A stretch of DNA of 64,000 bases. Source: Actinomadura litoris. GTDB lineage: Bacteria > Actinomycetota > Actinomycetes > Streptosporangiales > Streptosporangiaceae. Location of the stretch: contig NZ_WOFH01000021.1 in the NCBI RefSeq assembly GCF_009733595.1, positions 62,001-126,000 on the forward strand, read 5' to 3'. Positions 17,576 to 26,419 of this stretch are shown here, piece by piece. A program made the translations under genes and the position numbers. The number at the start of each line of letters is the position of its first letter. Within the stretch, counting starts at the first letter, position 1. The notes under the pieces were generated by a model that saw only the letters and a list, made by a program, of their open reading frames with translations, did not search any database and was not told where the DNA came from.

Positions 17576-19267
17576 ATGGCTTTCACCGTGGTTGACGGCT
17601 GGACGGTCCCGGGCTTCACCCACGAGCGAGAGCTCAGCGGCGGCGCCTCAGGCCGGGTGGTGCTGGCGGTCGACGACCTGACCAGCACGAAGGTCGCCAT
17701 CAAGTACTTCGGCGGGCGGCAGGCCGACGAGGCGTTCCGGGCGCGGTTCCGCGCGCTCTCGCGGCCGCTGTCCCAGCTTGAGGACCCGAACGTGGTCGAC
17801 CTCTACGACTTCGTGGAGACCGCCGAGGGCGCCGCGATCGTGATGGAGCGCGTCGAGGGCGTCGCGCTGCGCCGGATCCTCGCCGCGCAGGGCCCCACCG
17901 GCCCCCTGGCGGCCCTGTCGATGCTCGGCGGGACGCTGCTCGGCCTCGCGGCCGGGCACGCGCGGGAGATCGTGCACGGCGCGCTCAGGCCGTCCAACGT
18001 GCTGGTGGACGGGCAGGGCAACGCCCGCCTCGCCGACTTCGCGACGGCGCCCGCCGGCACCGAGACGGCCGCGGGCCCGGCCTACGCGGCGCCCGAGCTG
18101 TGGGACGGCGCGCCCGCGAGCGCCGCCACCGACCTCTACGCCGCCACCGCGGTCTTCTTCGAGTGCCTGACCGGGCGCCCGCCGTTCGCCGGGCGGAACA
18201 TGGCCAAGCTGCACCGCGAGGGCCCGATCCCCGCCGAGGAGGTCCCGGGCCCGCTGCGCGGCCTGATCACCCAGGGCCTCGCCAAGGACCCGGACGAGCG
18301 TCCGAAGTCGGCGGCGGACTTCCTCGGCGCGCTGGAGGACGCGGCCGTGTCGGCCTACGGGCCGTCCTGGGAGGCGCAGGGCCGCGGCCGCCTCACCGAA
18401 CTCGCCGCGCAGGCGGCGGCGCAACCGGAGCCCAAGCCGAGGCCCGCGCGCGGCAGCGGCCGCAACCCGATCGTCGCGGCGGCGGGCGCGGCGCCCAAGG
18501 CGGGCGGCGGGCGCGGCCGGTGGATCGCCGTGGCGGCGGCCGTCGTCGTGGTCGGCGTCGTCGCGGCGGGCGTCCTCCTGCTCGGCAAGGACGGCGAGTC
18601 CGCCGCGCCCGACCCGACCCCCGCGCAGAGCAGCACCCCGCAGCCGAGCCTCCCGGCCGGCGGCGTGGACCCGGCGCCGCTCGTCGCGAGCATCGACCAG
18701 TCGACCGCGCGGGCCGGCGGCGCCCGGTTCACCTACCGCCGGACGGGCGCCGGCGGCCCCGCCGCCGGACGGGGCGGCTTCACGCTGGTGCAGGGCGGCC
18801 CGGCGTCGTACTCGATGTCGCTGTCGGGCGCAGGGGGGACCCGCAAGGCGGCCCAGGCCGTCGTCGTCCGCGACGTCGTGTACCTGCGGGCGGGCAAGCG
18901 GTGGCGGCAGGCGCCGGCGGGCGGGCGCGGCTACCCCGCGCTGGCCGAGCAGATCCGGCTGGGCAGCTCCGTCCCGGCGATGACGGCGCTGCTGCGGTCG
19001 GCGACGGCGCTGCGCAGGTCCGGCGACGTCTACCAGGGCGAGGCGCCTCCCGCGCGGCTCGCCCAGGACCCGGGCTCGGGCCCGCTCTACGCGGAGATGG
19101 CCCGCGCGACCGGCGCCACCAAGATCAGCTTCGCGGTCCGGATGGACGGCGGGCTGCCCGTCAAGCTGTGGGTCCGCGCGCAGGACGCCGCGAAGAAGCG
19201 CACGCAGATCCTCTCGGTCTCCTACTCGGGCTGGGGGCACGCGGCGCCGGTCAAGGCCCCGCGCTGA
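17576..19267 (+). CDS. Membrane Ser/Thr protein kinase-like protein, probable pseudokinase
   Basis: This 563-residue protein has a kinase-like domain (1-275), a Pro/Ala linker, one transmembrane helix (about 330-350) and an extracytoplasmic domain with LppX/LprG-like sequence features. The VAIK lysine (K43) and the APE motif are present. The catalytic loop reads HGALRPSN instead of HRDxKPxN, so the proton-acceptor Asp is Ala136. DFG reads DFA (154-156). Phosphotransfer is therefore doubtful and a binding or scaffold role is likely. The start is uncertain: ATG 17543 and a later GTG are alternatives. Confidence 0.82.
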   Translation: MAFTVVDGWTVPGFTHERELSGGASGRVVLAVDDLTSTKVAIKYFGGRQADEAFRARFRALSRPLSQLEDPNVVDLYDFVETAEGAAIVMERVEGVALRRILAAQGPTGPLAALSMLGGTLLGLAAGHAREIVHGALRPSNVLVDGQGNARLADFATAPAGTETAAGPAYAAPELWDGAPASAATDLYAATAVFFECLTGRPPFAGRNMAKLHREGPIPAEEVPGPLRGLITQGLAKDPDERPKSAADFLGALEDAAVSAYGPSWEAQGRGRLTELAAQAAAQPEPKPRPARGSGRNPIVAAAGAAPKAGGGRGRWIAVAAAVVVVGVVAAGVLLLGKDGESAAPDPTPAQSSTPQPSLPAGGVDPAPLVASIDQSTARAGGARFTYRRTGAGGPAAGRGGFTLVQGGPASYSMSLSGAGGTRKAAQAVVVRDVVYLRAGKRWRQAPAGGRGYPALAEQIRLGSSVPAMTALLRSATALRRSGDVYQGEAPPARLAQDPGSGPLYAEMARATGATKISFAVRMDGGLPVKLWVRAQDAAKKRTQILSVSYSGWGHAAPVKAPR

Positions 19268-19289
19268 CCCCTCGGCCCGCGCCGGGCGG

Positions 19290-19345
19290 CTGAGCCGGTC
19301 TCAGGCGGGCTCAATCGGTCTCAGGCGGGCTCAGGCGGGCTCAGG
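19290..19345. repeat. Short direct repeats at the end of the primase-polymerase-like gene
   Basis: Four near-identical copies of GGCGGGCTCA, interleaved with CGGTCTCA, lie between the kinase-like stop and the convergent prim-pol-like stop and run slightly into the latter. They look like slippage repeats and have no clear function. Confidence 0.6.
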
Positions 19346-20009
19346 CGTCCGCCGCCGCGTCCTCGCAGCTGTCGGAGAGCACTTCGAGCAGCCGCAGGGG
19401 GTCGGGGAGGCCCCCGCCCTCGGCGGCGCGCTCCGGCGCGCGCAGCCAGCCCACGTCCCGCCCGTGGGGCAGGACCGACGGCGGCGCCACCACGTAGCTG
19501 TCGCGGCAGTGCCAGCGCATGCCGGGGGTCGCGGTGACGGTCTCGGGCGAGGTGTCGAGATGGCAGGACCACCACTCGTCCTCGTCGGCGGGGGCGCCGC
19601 GCGTCGCGACGAAGAACAGGTGCCGCTCGCCGCCGACGCTCGCGACGGGCCCGACCGGCAGGTCCTCGCGCGCGATCCGCTCCAGCGCCCGCGCGCCCGC
19701 CGCCGCCGGGACGTCGAACACGTCGAACACCCGGCCCGTCGGGAGGATCAGGTTGGCGCGGGGCCGCTCGGCCCACCACCGCCGGATCGCGGCCGGGTCG
19801 ACGCTCGCCTCCAGCGCCCACGCGGCCGACACCGGGTGCGCGCCCGGGTCGGGACAGCCGATCCGGTCGCACGAGCACGCCCGGTCACCGCCGGCCGGCG
19901 GGTGCGCCCCGGGGAAGCACGGCCAGCCCAGCGCGGCGTACTCCAGCGCCGCCGCCGCCATCCGGTCGCGCGCCGCCCGCTGCCGCCTGCTCCCCGTGAC
20001 CGCCAGCAT
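19341..20009 (-). CDS. Orphan bifunctional primase/polymerase (Prim-Pol) N-terminal-domain protein
   Basis: This 222-residue protein resembles the Prim-Pol domain of replication primases (ALGWPCFPGAHPP, then IRRWWAERPRANLILPTGRVFDVFDVP). It lacks any helicase domain and stands alone. The strand that normally bears acidic metal ligands (DVD-like) reads FDVFDVP, so catalysis is uncertain. A Cys cluster, CSCDRIGC (about 47-54), could bind metal. Such stand-alone proteins recur in actinobacterial chromosomes. Its role is unknown. Confidence 0.7.
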   Translation of the reverse strand: MLAVTGSRRQRAARDRMAAAALEYAALGWPCFPGAHPPAGGDRACSCDRIGCPDPGAHPVSAAWALEASVDPAAIRRWWAERPRANLILPTGRVFDVFDVPAAAGARALERIAREDLPVGPVASVGGERHLFFVATRGAPADEDEWWSCHLDTSPETVTATPGMRWHCRDSYVVAPPSVLPHGRDVGWLRAPERAAEGGGLPDPLRLLEVLSDSCEDAAADA

Positions 20010-20090
20010 GTCCGCCCCCCGTTTCCCAACGTCGACCGTGGGTTCCTCTTAGGACGATGATGCCGCCGCTCCGCCCCCGGGCACACGGCA

Positions 20091-20141
20091 ACCCCCGGTA
20101 ACCCACCCTAAGTAACTAGGGGATTCTGGGTAACCGGGGGT
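20091..20141. repeat. Nested inverted repeat between hemB and the Prim-Pol gene
   Basis: A 15-base arm at 20091-20105 pairs with 20127-20141, with one mismatch in a central GGTAACC-type heptamer. The 21-base spacer contains a second dyad, CCCTA-N6-TAGGG. It lies after the hemB stop and before the Prim-Pol start, so it could be the hemB terminator, an operator of the Prim-Pol gene, or both. Confidence 0.65.
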
Positions 20142-20157
20142 CAAAGGCGCATGCGGA

Positions 20158-21138
20158 TCAGAGCGCGCGGGCCACCTCGGTGGCCCAGTAGGTCAGGATG
20201 ATGTCGGCGCCCGCGCGGCGCATCGAGACCAGCGACTCGTGGATCGTGCGCTCCCGGTCGATCCAGCCCCGCTCGGCGGCGGCCTCGACCATCGCGTACT
20301 CGCCGCTCACCTGGTAGGCGACGACGGGCACGTCGACCGCGTCGCGGACGCGGCGGACGATGTCGAGGTAGGCCCCCGCGGGCTTCACCATGACCATGTC
20401 GGCGCCCTCGTCGAGGTCGAGGAAGACCTCGCGGAGCGACTCGTCGGCGTTGGCCGGGTCCTGCTGGTGGGTGGAGCGGTCGCCGAACTGGGGCGCGCAC
20501 TCGGCGGCCTCGCGGAAGGGGCCGTAGTAGGCCGAGGCGTACTTCACCGAGTAGCCGAGGATGGAGACGTCCTGGTAGCCGGCGCCGTCGAGGGCCTCGC
20601 GGATCGCGCCGACCTGGCCGTCCATCATCCCCGAGGGGCCGATCACGGCCGAGCCCGCCGCCGCCTGCGCGACCGCGATCGAGGCGTAGCGCTCCAGCGT
20701 GGCGTCGTTGTCGATCTCGCCCGCGCCGGTGAGGACGCCGCAGTGCCCGTGGTCGGTGTACTCGTCCAGGCACAGGTCCGTCATGACCACGGTCGCGTCG
20801 CCGAGGTCGGCGCTCAGGTCGCGCAGCGCGAGCTGGACGATCCCGGCCGGGTCGTCGGCGCCCGAGCCCGCCCCGTCCTTCACGGCGGGGATCCCGAACA
20901 GGATGAGCCCGCCGACGCCCGCCTCGACGGCCTCGTGCGCGGCCTTGCGGAGGCTGTCGCGGGTGTGCTGCACCACGCCCGGCATCGACGCGATGGGCTG
21001 CGGCTCGGTGATGCCCTCCTTGACGAACATCGGCAGCACCAGCTCGGCGGGGCTGAGCCGGGTCTCGGCGACCATCCGGCGCAGCGCGGGGGTGCGGCGC
21101 AGGCGCCGGGGGCGCGCGACGGGGAACTGAGCGGTCAT
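20158..21138 (-). CDS. hemB: Delta-aminolevulinic acid dehydratase (porphobilinogen synthase, HemB)
   Basis: This 326-residue enzyme condenses two molecules of 5-aminolevulinate to porphobilinogen. The metal-site region DLCLDEYTDHGHCGV lies near residue 120. The first Schiff-base lysine is in GYSVKYASAYYGPF near residue 195, and the second, in the family signature, is MVMVKPAGAYLDIV near residue 248. It is the last gene of rex-hemA-hemC-hemD-hemB, 61 bases from hemD. Confidence 0.96.
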   Translation of the reverse strand: MTAQFPVARPRRLRRTPALRRMVAETRLSPAELVLPMFVKEGITEPQPIASMPGVVQHTRDSLRKAAHEAVEAGVGGLILFGIPAVKDGAGSGADDPAGIVQLALRDLSADLGDATVVMTDLCLDEYTDHGHCGVLTGAGEIDNDATLERYASIAVAQAAAGSAVIGPSGMMDGQVGAIREALDGAGYQDVSILGYSVKYASAYYGPFREAAECAPQFGDRSTHQQDPANADESLREVFLDLDEGADMVMVKPAGAYLDIVRRVRDAVDVPVVAYQVSGEYAMVEAAAERGWIDRERTIHESLVSMRRAGADIILTYWATEVARAL

Positions 21139-21199
21139 CGTCCTTCTCCAGCTCTGGGCGTGTCTGGGCTACGTGCGGCCGGGCCGCCTCGCGGCCGGG

Positions 21200-22831
21200 C
21201 TACTTGCGGCGGCGGGCCCCCCGGCGCATCTGGCTGGGCTTGCGCAGCGGGTCCCCCGCCTCGATCTGGGCCGCCCTCCGCTTCGCACCGTACTCGGCGA
21301 GCGCCTCGGCGAGCGCGGAGACCGACGGCCGGTCGGCCATGACGTCCACCCGCAGCCCGTACTCCTCGGCGGTCTTGGCGGTCTGCGGCCCGATGACGGC
21401 GATCACCGTGACGTTGTGCGGCTTGCCGGCGATCCCGATGAGGTTCTTCACCGTGGAGGAGGAGGTGAACAGCACCGCGTCGAACCCGCCGCCCTTGATC
21501 GCCTCGCGGATCGGCGCGGGCGGCGGCGCGGCCCGGACGGTGCGGTAGGCGGTCACGTCCTCGCACTCCCAGCCCAGCTCGGTGAGCCGGGCGATGAGGG
21601 TGTCGGTGGCGATGTCGGCGCGCGGCAGTAGCACCCGGTTGATCGGGTCGAGGTCCTCGTCGTAGGGCGGCCACACCTCGGCCAGGCCCTCGCTGGACTG
21701 CTGCCCGGTCGGGGTGAGGTCGGGCTGGATGCCGAACTCGACCAGCGCGGCGGCGGTCTGCTCGCCGACGGCGGCGACCTTCAGCCCGGCGAACGCGCGG
21801 GCGTCCAGGCCGTAGTCGACGAACTTCTCGCGGACGGCCTTGACCGCGTTGGTGGAGGTGAAGACCACCCACTCGTACCGCCCGGTGACGAGGCCCTTGA
21901 CGGCACGGTCCATCTGCTGGGGCGTGCGGGGCGGCTCGACGGAGATCGTCGGGACCTCGTCGGGCACGGCCCCGTAGCCGCGGAGCTGATCCGACAGCGA
22001 GGCGGCCTGCTCCTTGGTGCGCGGGACGAGCACGCGCCAGCCGAACAGCGCCTTGGTCTCGAACCACGACAGCCGGTCGCGCCAGCCGACCACGTCCCCC
22101 ACGATGATCATCGCCGGGGACTCCATGCCCTTGGTGTCGGCGACCAGCCGGTGCAGCGTCGAGACGACGGTCTCCTGCTCGGTGGTGGTGCCGAGGCTGG
22201 TCATCGCGGCGGGGGTGCTCGCCGGGCGGCCCGCCGCGACCAGTCCCTTGACGGTCTCGGGGAGCGTGTCCTCGGCGCCGAGGATCACCAGCGTCGCGGC
22301 CGGGTCGGCGAACCGGTCCCAGTCGACGCCGCCGTGCGAGGCGTCCACGACCCGGACCTCGCGGTGCTTGGCGTCGGTCAGCGGGATGCCCGCGTAGCCG
22401 GGGACGCCGGTCACCGCCGACACGCCCGGGACGACCTCGAACGGGACGCCCGCCTTCGCCAGCGCGCCGCCCTCGTCGGCGAGCCCGCAGCCGAGGCCGG
22501 GGTCGCCCTGGAACAGCCGGACGACCCGCCGCCCCGCCTTGGCGGCGCGCGCGGCGAGCTTGGCCGGGTCGCCCTCGGCGGAGTCGATGATCTCGGCGTC
22601 CGGGCGGCAGTAGGCGAGGATCTCGGCGGGGCAGTGGGCGCGGCCGACGATGACGGTGTCGGCGCGCTCCAGCTCGGCGGCGGCGCGCAGGGTCAGCAGG
22701 CCGGGGTCGCCGGGGCCGACGCCGACGATGGCGACGGTGCCGGGATCGGCCGTCCTGCCGCCGACCGGCACATGTCTCGTGGTCTTGGCGGCGGCCCGCT
22801 GGGTCGCCGGGCTCTGGCTAGCGGGGCTCAA
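21200..22831 (-). CDS. hemD: Bifunctional uroporphyrinogen-III methyltransferase / uroporphyrinogen-III synthase
   Basis: This is a 543-residue fusion. Residues 30-265 are a SUMT/CobA-type SAM methyltransferase (VGVGPGDPGLLTLRA near 36, VVPGVSAVTGVPGYAGIPLT near 133). Residues 275-530 are a HemD-type synthase (VFTSTNAV and VLFTSSSTVKN). The protein therefore spans the branch point between haem and sirohaem/cobalamin. Whether the methyltransferase half is active cannot be told. The TTG start is supported by GGGGGAG seven bases upstream and overlaps hemC by 14 bases. Confidence 0.92.
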   Translation of the reverse strand: MSPASQSPATQRAAAKTTRHVPVGGRTADPGTVAIVGVGPGDPGLLTLRAAAELERADTVIVGRAHCPAEILAYCRPDAEIIDSAEGDPAKLAARAAKAGRRVVRLFQGDPGLGCGLADEGGALAKAGVPFEVVPGVSAVTGVPGYAGIPLTDAKHREVRVVDASHGGVDWDRFADPAATLVILGAEDTLPETVKGLVAAGRPASTPAAMTSLGTTTEQETVVSTLHRLVADTKGMESPAMIIVGDVVGWRDRLSWFETKALFGWRVLVPRTKEQAASLSDQLRGYGAVPDEVPTISVEPPRTPQQMDRAVKGLVTGRYEWVVFTSTNAVKAVREKFVDYGLDARAFAGLKVAAVGEQTAAALVEFGIQPDLTPTGQQSSEGLAEVWPPYDEDLDPINRVLLPRADIATDTLIARLTELGWECEDVTAYRTVRAAPPPAPIREAIKGGGFDAVLFTSSSTVKNLIGIAGKPHNVTVIAVIGPQTAKTAEEYGLRVDVMADRPSVSALAEALAEYGAKRRAAQIEAGDPLRKPSQMRRGARRRK

Positions 22832-23777
22832 TGTCGCGCTCCCCCATCAACTGGTCGGCCCCCTGGGCGAGCAGCCGGTTCGCGAGTTCGCGCCCCAGCT
22901 CCCCGGCCCGCTGCGGGTGGCCGCTGGCGGACAGCCTGATCTGCCGGCTCCCGTCGTAGGCGACGACGGACGCGGTCAGGCGCAGGTTCTCTTCTTCTTC
23001 GGCAGCGTATGTTCCCACGGGCGCGGAGCAGCCCGCCTCCAGCACGGCCAGCACCGTCCGCTCGGCGGTGATCGCGCGCCGGGTGGCCGGGTCGTCGACG
23101 CTGCCGAGCAGGGCGCGCAGGTCCTCCCGGTCGGCGCGGCATTCGAGCGCGAGCGAGCCCTGCCCGGGGGCGGGGAGCATCTGGTCGGGGTCGAACACCT
23201 CGGCGACGGCGTCCAGCCGTCCGAGCCGCCGCAGCCCGGCGTGCGCGAGGACGACCGCGTCCAGCTCACCGCCCGTGACCTTGCGGAGCCGGGTGTCGGC
23301 GTTGCCGCGGATCGGCACGACCTCCAGGTCGGGACGCAGCGCGCGCAGCTGCGCGGCGCGGCGCGGCGAGCCGGTGCCGACGCGGGCGCCGAGCGGCAGG
23401 TCCGACAGCTTGGCCGGCCCGCACAGGGCGTCGCGCGGGTCGTCGCGGACCGGGGTCGCGGCGAGCGCGATCCCGTCGGCCTCGCCGGTGGGCAGGTCCT
23501 TCAGCGAGTGCACGGCGAAGTCGATCTCGCCGGACAGCAGCTTCTCGCGCAGCCCGTTGACGAAGACCCCGGTCCCGCCGATCTGGGCGAGCAGCGCCTT
23601 GGAGACATCACCCTCGGTCGTTACCCCGACCAGCTCCACGGCATGCCCGGTACGCCGCACCAGGGCGTCCGCGACCTGCTGCGACTGCGTCATCGCCATC
23701 AGGCTCTTGCGCGTGCCCAGCCGCAACGGCCTGCCGTCGTCCCCTGTACCGCTGCCTGCCCCGCCTGTACTGCTCAC
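22818..23777 (-). CDS. hemC: Porphobilinogen deaminase (hydroxymethylbilane synthase, HemC)
   Basis: This enzyme polymerises four porphobilinogens into hydroxymethylbilane on a dipyrromethane cofactor. The cofactor cysteine is in EAGCSAPVG, the catalytic Asp region is HSLKDLPT, and PRRAAQL and IRGNADTRL are substrate-binding motifs. I chose GTG 23777 because GGAG lies upstream; the frame extends to GTG 23798, which has no visible ribosome binding site. The first residues are Gly/Ser rich and not conserved. Confidence 0.94.
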   Translation of the reverse strand: MSSTGGAGSGTGDDGRPLRLGTRKSLMAMTQSQQVADALVRRTGHAVELVGVTTEGDVSKALLAQIGGTGVFVNGLREKLLSGEIDFAVHSLKDLPTGEADGIALAATPVRDDPRDALCGPAKLSDLPLGARVGTGSPRRAAQLRALRPDLEVVPIRGNADTRLRKVTGGELDAVVLAHAGLRRLGRLDAVAEVFDPDQMLPAPGQGSLALECRADREDLRALLGSVDDPATRRAITAERTVLAVLEAGCSAPVGTYAAEEEENLRLTASVVAYDGSRQIRLSASGHPQRAGELGRELANRLLAQGADQLMGERDIEPR

Positions 23778-23826
23778 TGCCCCGCTCCGCCCGTCCACCG
23801 GCGGGTCGGCCGGACGCCGCCGCCGT

Positions 23827-25440
23827 TCACGTCTGGTCTCCTTCGCGCCGCGGGTCGCGCCCGCTCACCGCGCGCACGCTCGCGGCCTGCGCGGTGACGG
23901 CCTCGGCGGTCACCCCGCCGGCCCCCTCGATCGCCTCCACCGCGTCGATCGCCCGGCCCGCGTCGACCGGGCCGCCGCTCAGGCAGTCGGCGTCCGCGCA
24001 TTCCTCCCGCATGCCCGATTCCACCGTAGGGGCGGCGGGCGCCGAGCGCGCGGCGCCGTCCCGGAAAGCGGCCGTCCCGGGGGAGATCCGCCGGGACGCC
24101 CGCCCCGACTCCCGCGCCGCCTGCGGCTCCCCCTCGCGCATGTCGGCGCGCGCGACGGCCTCGGGCGCCTTCGGGTCCAGGTCGAACAGCTCGCGGAGCG
24201 CGACGGCGTAGGAGTCGCCGCCCGGCGCCGCCGCCAGCTCCTTGACCCGGACGGTCGGCGCGTGCAGCAGCTTGTCCACCACGCGCCGGACGGTCTGGTC
24301 GATCTCCTTGCGGGCCCGCTCGTCCAGTTCGGGCAGCCGCCCGCCGAGCCGGGCCAGCTCCGACCGCACGACCTCGGCGGCCTTGCTGCGCAGCGCGACG
24401 ACCGTCGGCGCGACGGCGGCGGCGCGGGCGGCGCCGAGGAACGCGGCGACCTCCTCGCGCACGATCGCGCGGGCGGCCTCGACCGCCTCGGGCCCGATCG
24501 CCCTGCGGGCCTCCTGCGCGGTGCGCAGGTCATCGAGCCCGGCGAGCGCCGCGTCCGGCAGGTCGCCGACGGCGCGGTCGATGTCGTGCGGGAGCGCGAG
24601 GTCGAGGAAGAAGCGGCGGCGGCCGTCGGCGCCGACGCCGCGGGCGCGCAGCCGGTCGGCGGTGAGCACAAGGCCCGCCGCGCCGGTGCAGGAGACGACG
24701 AGGTCGGCCGCGGTGATCGCCTCGTCCAGCGCGGCCAGCTCGATGGCGCGCGCGGGGACCTCCAGCGACTCCGCGAGCCGCACCGCGCGCTCGTGCGTGC
24801 GGTTCGCGACCACGACCTCGCGGGCCCCGGCGCGGCTCAGCGTCGCGGCGGCCAGCGAGCTCATCGACCCGGCGCCGACGACGAGCGCGCGCACGCCCGC
24901 GAGCGGCCCGAGGTGCCGCTCGGCGACCTCCAGGCCCACGCTGACCAGCGACGCCCCGGCCTTGTCGATCCCGGTCTCGTGGTGGGCGCGCTTGCCGACC
25001 CGCAGCGCCTGCTGCAGGACGTCGTGCAGGTCGCGGCCGAGCGTCCGGTGCTCCTGCGCGAGCCGGAACGCCTGCCGCATCTGGCCGAGGATCTGCCCCT
25101 CGCCGACGACCATCGACTCCAGCCCGCACGCCACCGCGAACACGTGCTGGACGGCCCGCTCCTCGTAGTGGACGTAGAGGTACCGGGTGAGGTCCTCCAG
25201 CGGGACGCCCGAGTGCAGCGCGAGCGACTCGGAGATCGCCGAGACGCCGCCGTGGAACTTGTCGACCACCGCGTAGACCTCGACCCGGTTGCAGGTCGAG
25301 ACGATGGCGGCCTCGGCGACGTTCGCGGCGCCGTGCACGGAGGTCAGCAGCTTGGCCAGATCGTCCCCGGTCACCGCCGTGCGTTCGAGCACGGCCACCG
25401 GGGCGCTGCGGTGACTGAGCCCCACGACCAACACGCTCAT
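23827..25440 (-). CDS. hemA: Glutamyl-tRNA reductase (HemA) with a long C-terminal extension
   Basis: This NADPH-dependent enzyme reduces glutamyl-tRNA to glutamate-1-semialdehyde and commits glutamate to haem. The catalytic Cys lies in IVSTCNRVEVY near residue 50, the signature GLESMVVGEGQILGQ near residue 105, and the NADPH fold VVGAGSMSS near residue 188. The core ends near residue 425, and about 110 residues of low-complexity Ala/Gly/Glu/Arg sequence follow, longer than in most homologues. It is preceded by rex, as in Streptomyces. Confidence 0.95.
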   Translation of the reverse strand: MSVLVVGLSHRSAPVAVLERTAVTGDDLAKLLTSVHGAANVAEAAIVSTCNRVEVYAVVDKFHGGVSAISESLALHSGVPLEDLTRYLYVHYEERAVQHVFAVACGLESMVVGEGQILGQMRQAFRLAQEHRTLGRDLHDVLQQALRVGKRAHHETGIDKAGASLVSVGLEVAERHLGPLAGVRALVVGAGSMSSLAAATLSRAGAREVVVANRTHERAVRLAESLEVPARAIELAALDEAITAADLVVSCTGAAGLVLTADRLRARGVGADGRRRFFLDLALPHDIDRAVGDLPDAALAGLDDLRTAQEARRAIGPEAVEAARAIVREEVAAFLGAARAAAVAPTVVALRSKAAEVVRSELARLGGRLPELDERARKEIDQTVRRVVDKLLHAPTVRVKELAAAPGGDSYAVALRELFDLDPKAPEAVARADMREGEPQAARESGRASRRISPGTAAFRDGAARSAPAAPTVESGMREECADADCLSGGPVDAGRAIDAVEAIEGAGGVTAEAVTAQAASVRAVSGRDPRREGDQT

Positions 25441-25543
25441 ACCGTCTCTCCCGCCATCAAGCCTCTCCCACCGTCGAGCACGTCAAGCCTCCGCCGGCGT
25501 CAACGCTGTCAATCCCAACGCCGCCGACGTCACGCTTCTGCCG

Positions 25544-26323
25544 TCACGCCTCTACCGCCTCCACGTACTGCGCGGGGCCGGGTGGGTCCTCGCCGCCGCC
25601 CGCGACGGGTTCATAGTCCCCCGGGCCCCCGGCCTTGCGCTGCTCGTGGAAAGCGAGGATCTGCAATTCGATGGACAAGTCGACCTTACGCACGTCCACA
25701 CCCTCCGGAACGGAGAGTACGACAGGCGCGAAGTTCAGAACACTCGTGACGCCGGAGGCGACCACCCGGTCACACACGCCCTGCGCGGCACCGGCCGGCG
25801 TCGCGATCACGGCGATCGAGACGCCGTGCTCGGCGATCATCTCCTCCAGCCGGTCGATGTGCGCCACGGTCTTGCCGGAGATCTCCTGGCCGACGATGGC
25901 CTCGTCCGCGTCGAGCAGGCCCGCCACCCGGAAGCCGCGCGAGGCGAAGCCGCCGTATCCGGCCAGCGCACGACCGAGGTTGCCGACGCCGATGATGGCG
26001 ACGACCCAGTCCTGGGTGAGGCCGAGCTCGCGGGAGATCTGGTAGACGAGGTACTCGACCTCGTAGCCGACGCCGCGCGTCCCGTACGAGCCGAGGTGGG
26101 ACAGGTCCTTGCGGAGCTTGGCGGAGTTCACGCCGGCGGCGGCGGCCAGCTCCTCCGACGAGACGGTCGCCACCTCGCGCTCCTGGAGCCCGGTCAGGGC
26201 CCGCAGGTACACGGGGAGCCGCGCGACGGTCGCTTCGGGGATGCCGCGGTCGCGCTGGCGGTTCTGTCGAGGTGTCACGGCCTGCTTCTTCGGGGCTCGA
26301 CGCTGGGGACGGGGCCGGTGCAC
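25544..26323 (-). CDS. rex: Redox-sensing transcriptional repressor Rex
   Basis: This 259-residue repressor binds its operators when the NADH/NAD+ ratio is low and releases them when NADH rises. The N-terminal winged helix (about 25-95) includes SSEELAAAAGVNSAKLRKDLSHLGSYGTRGVGY. The Rossmann domain starts with IIGVGNLGRALAGY (about 112). Basic residues 1-25 are not conserved. It heads the rex-hemACDB unit. An operator-like dyad lies 75-96 bases upstream of its start, and another lies before the menJ-like/nuo genes. Confidence 0.96.
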   Translation of the reverse strand: MHRPRPQRRAPKKQAVTPRQNRQRDRGIPEATVARLPVYLRALTGLQEREVATVSSEELAAAAGVNSAKLRKDLSHLGSYGTRGVGYEVEYLVYQISRELGLTQDWVVAIIGVGNLGRALAGYGGFASRGFRVAGLLDADEAIVGQEISGKTVAHIDRLEEMIAEHGVSIAVIATPAGAAQGVCDRVVASGVTSVLNFAPVVLSVPEGVDVRKVDLSIELQILAFHEQRKAGGPGDYEPVAGGGEDPPGPAQYVEAVEA

Positions 26324-26397
26324 CCCTCACCCCGGCTCGCCTGGCCGGGCCGCACGGCCGCGGCCTGACCGCCCCAGGGCTATTGACCAGGTTAAGC

Positions 26398-26419
26398 CTT
26401 TGTGAATACGCGCACAAAG
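26398..26419. promoter_or_regulatory. Rex-type operator upstream of rex
   Basis: The 22-base imperfect dyad has perfect outer arms CTTTGTG and CACAAAG. Against the Rex consensus TTGTGAA-N4-TTCACAA the core at 26400-26417 matches 12 of 14 specified positions, with the left half site perfect. Its position before rex suggests autoregulation together with hemACDB, as known in Streptomyces coelicolor. Confidence 0.78.
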
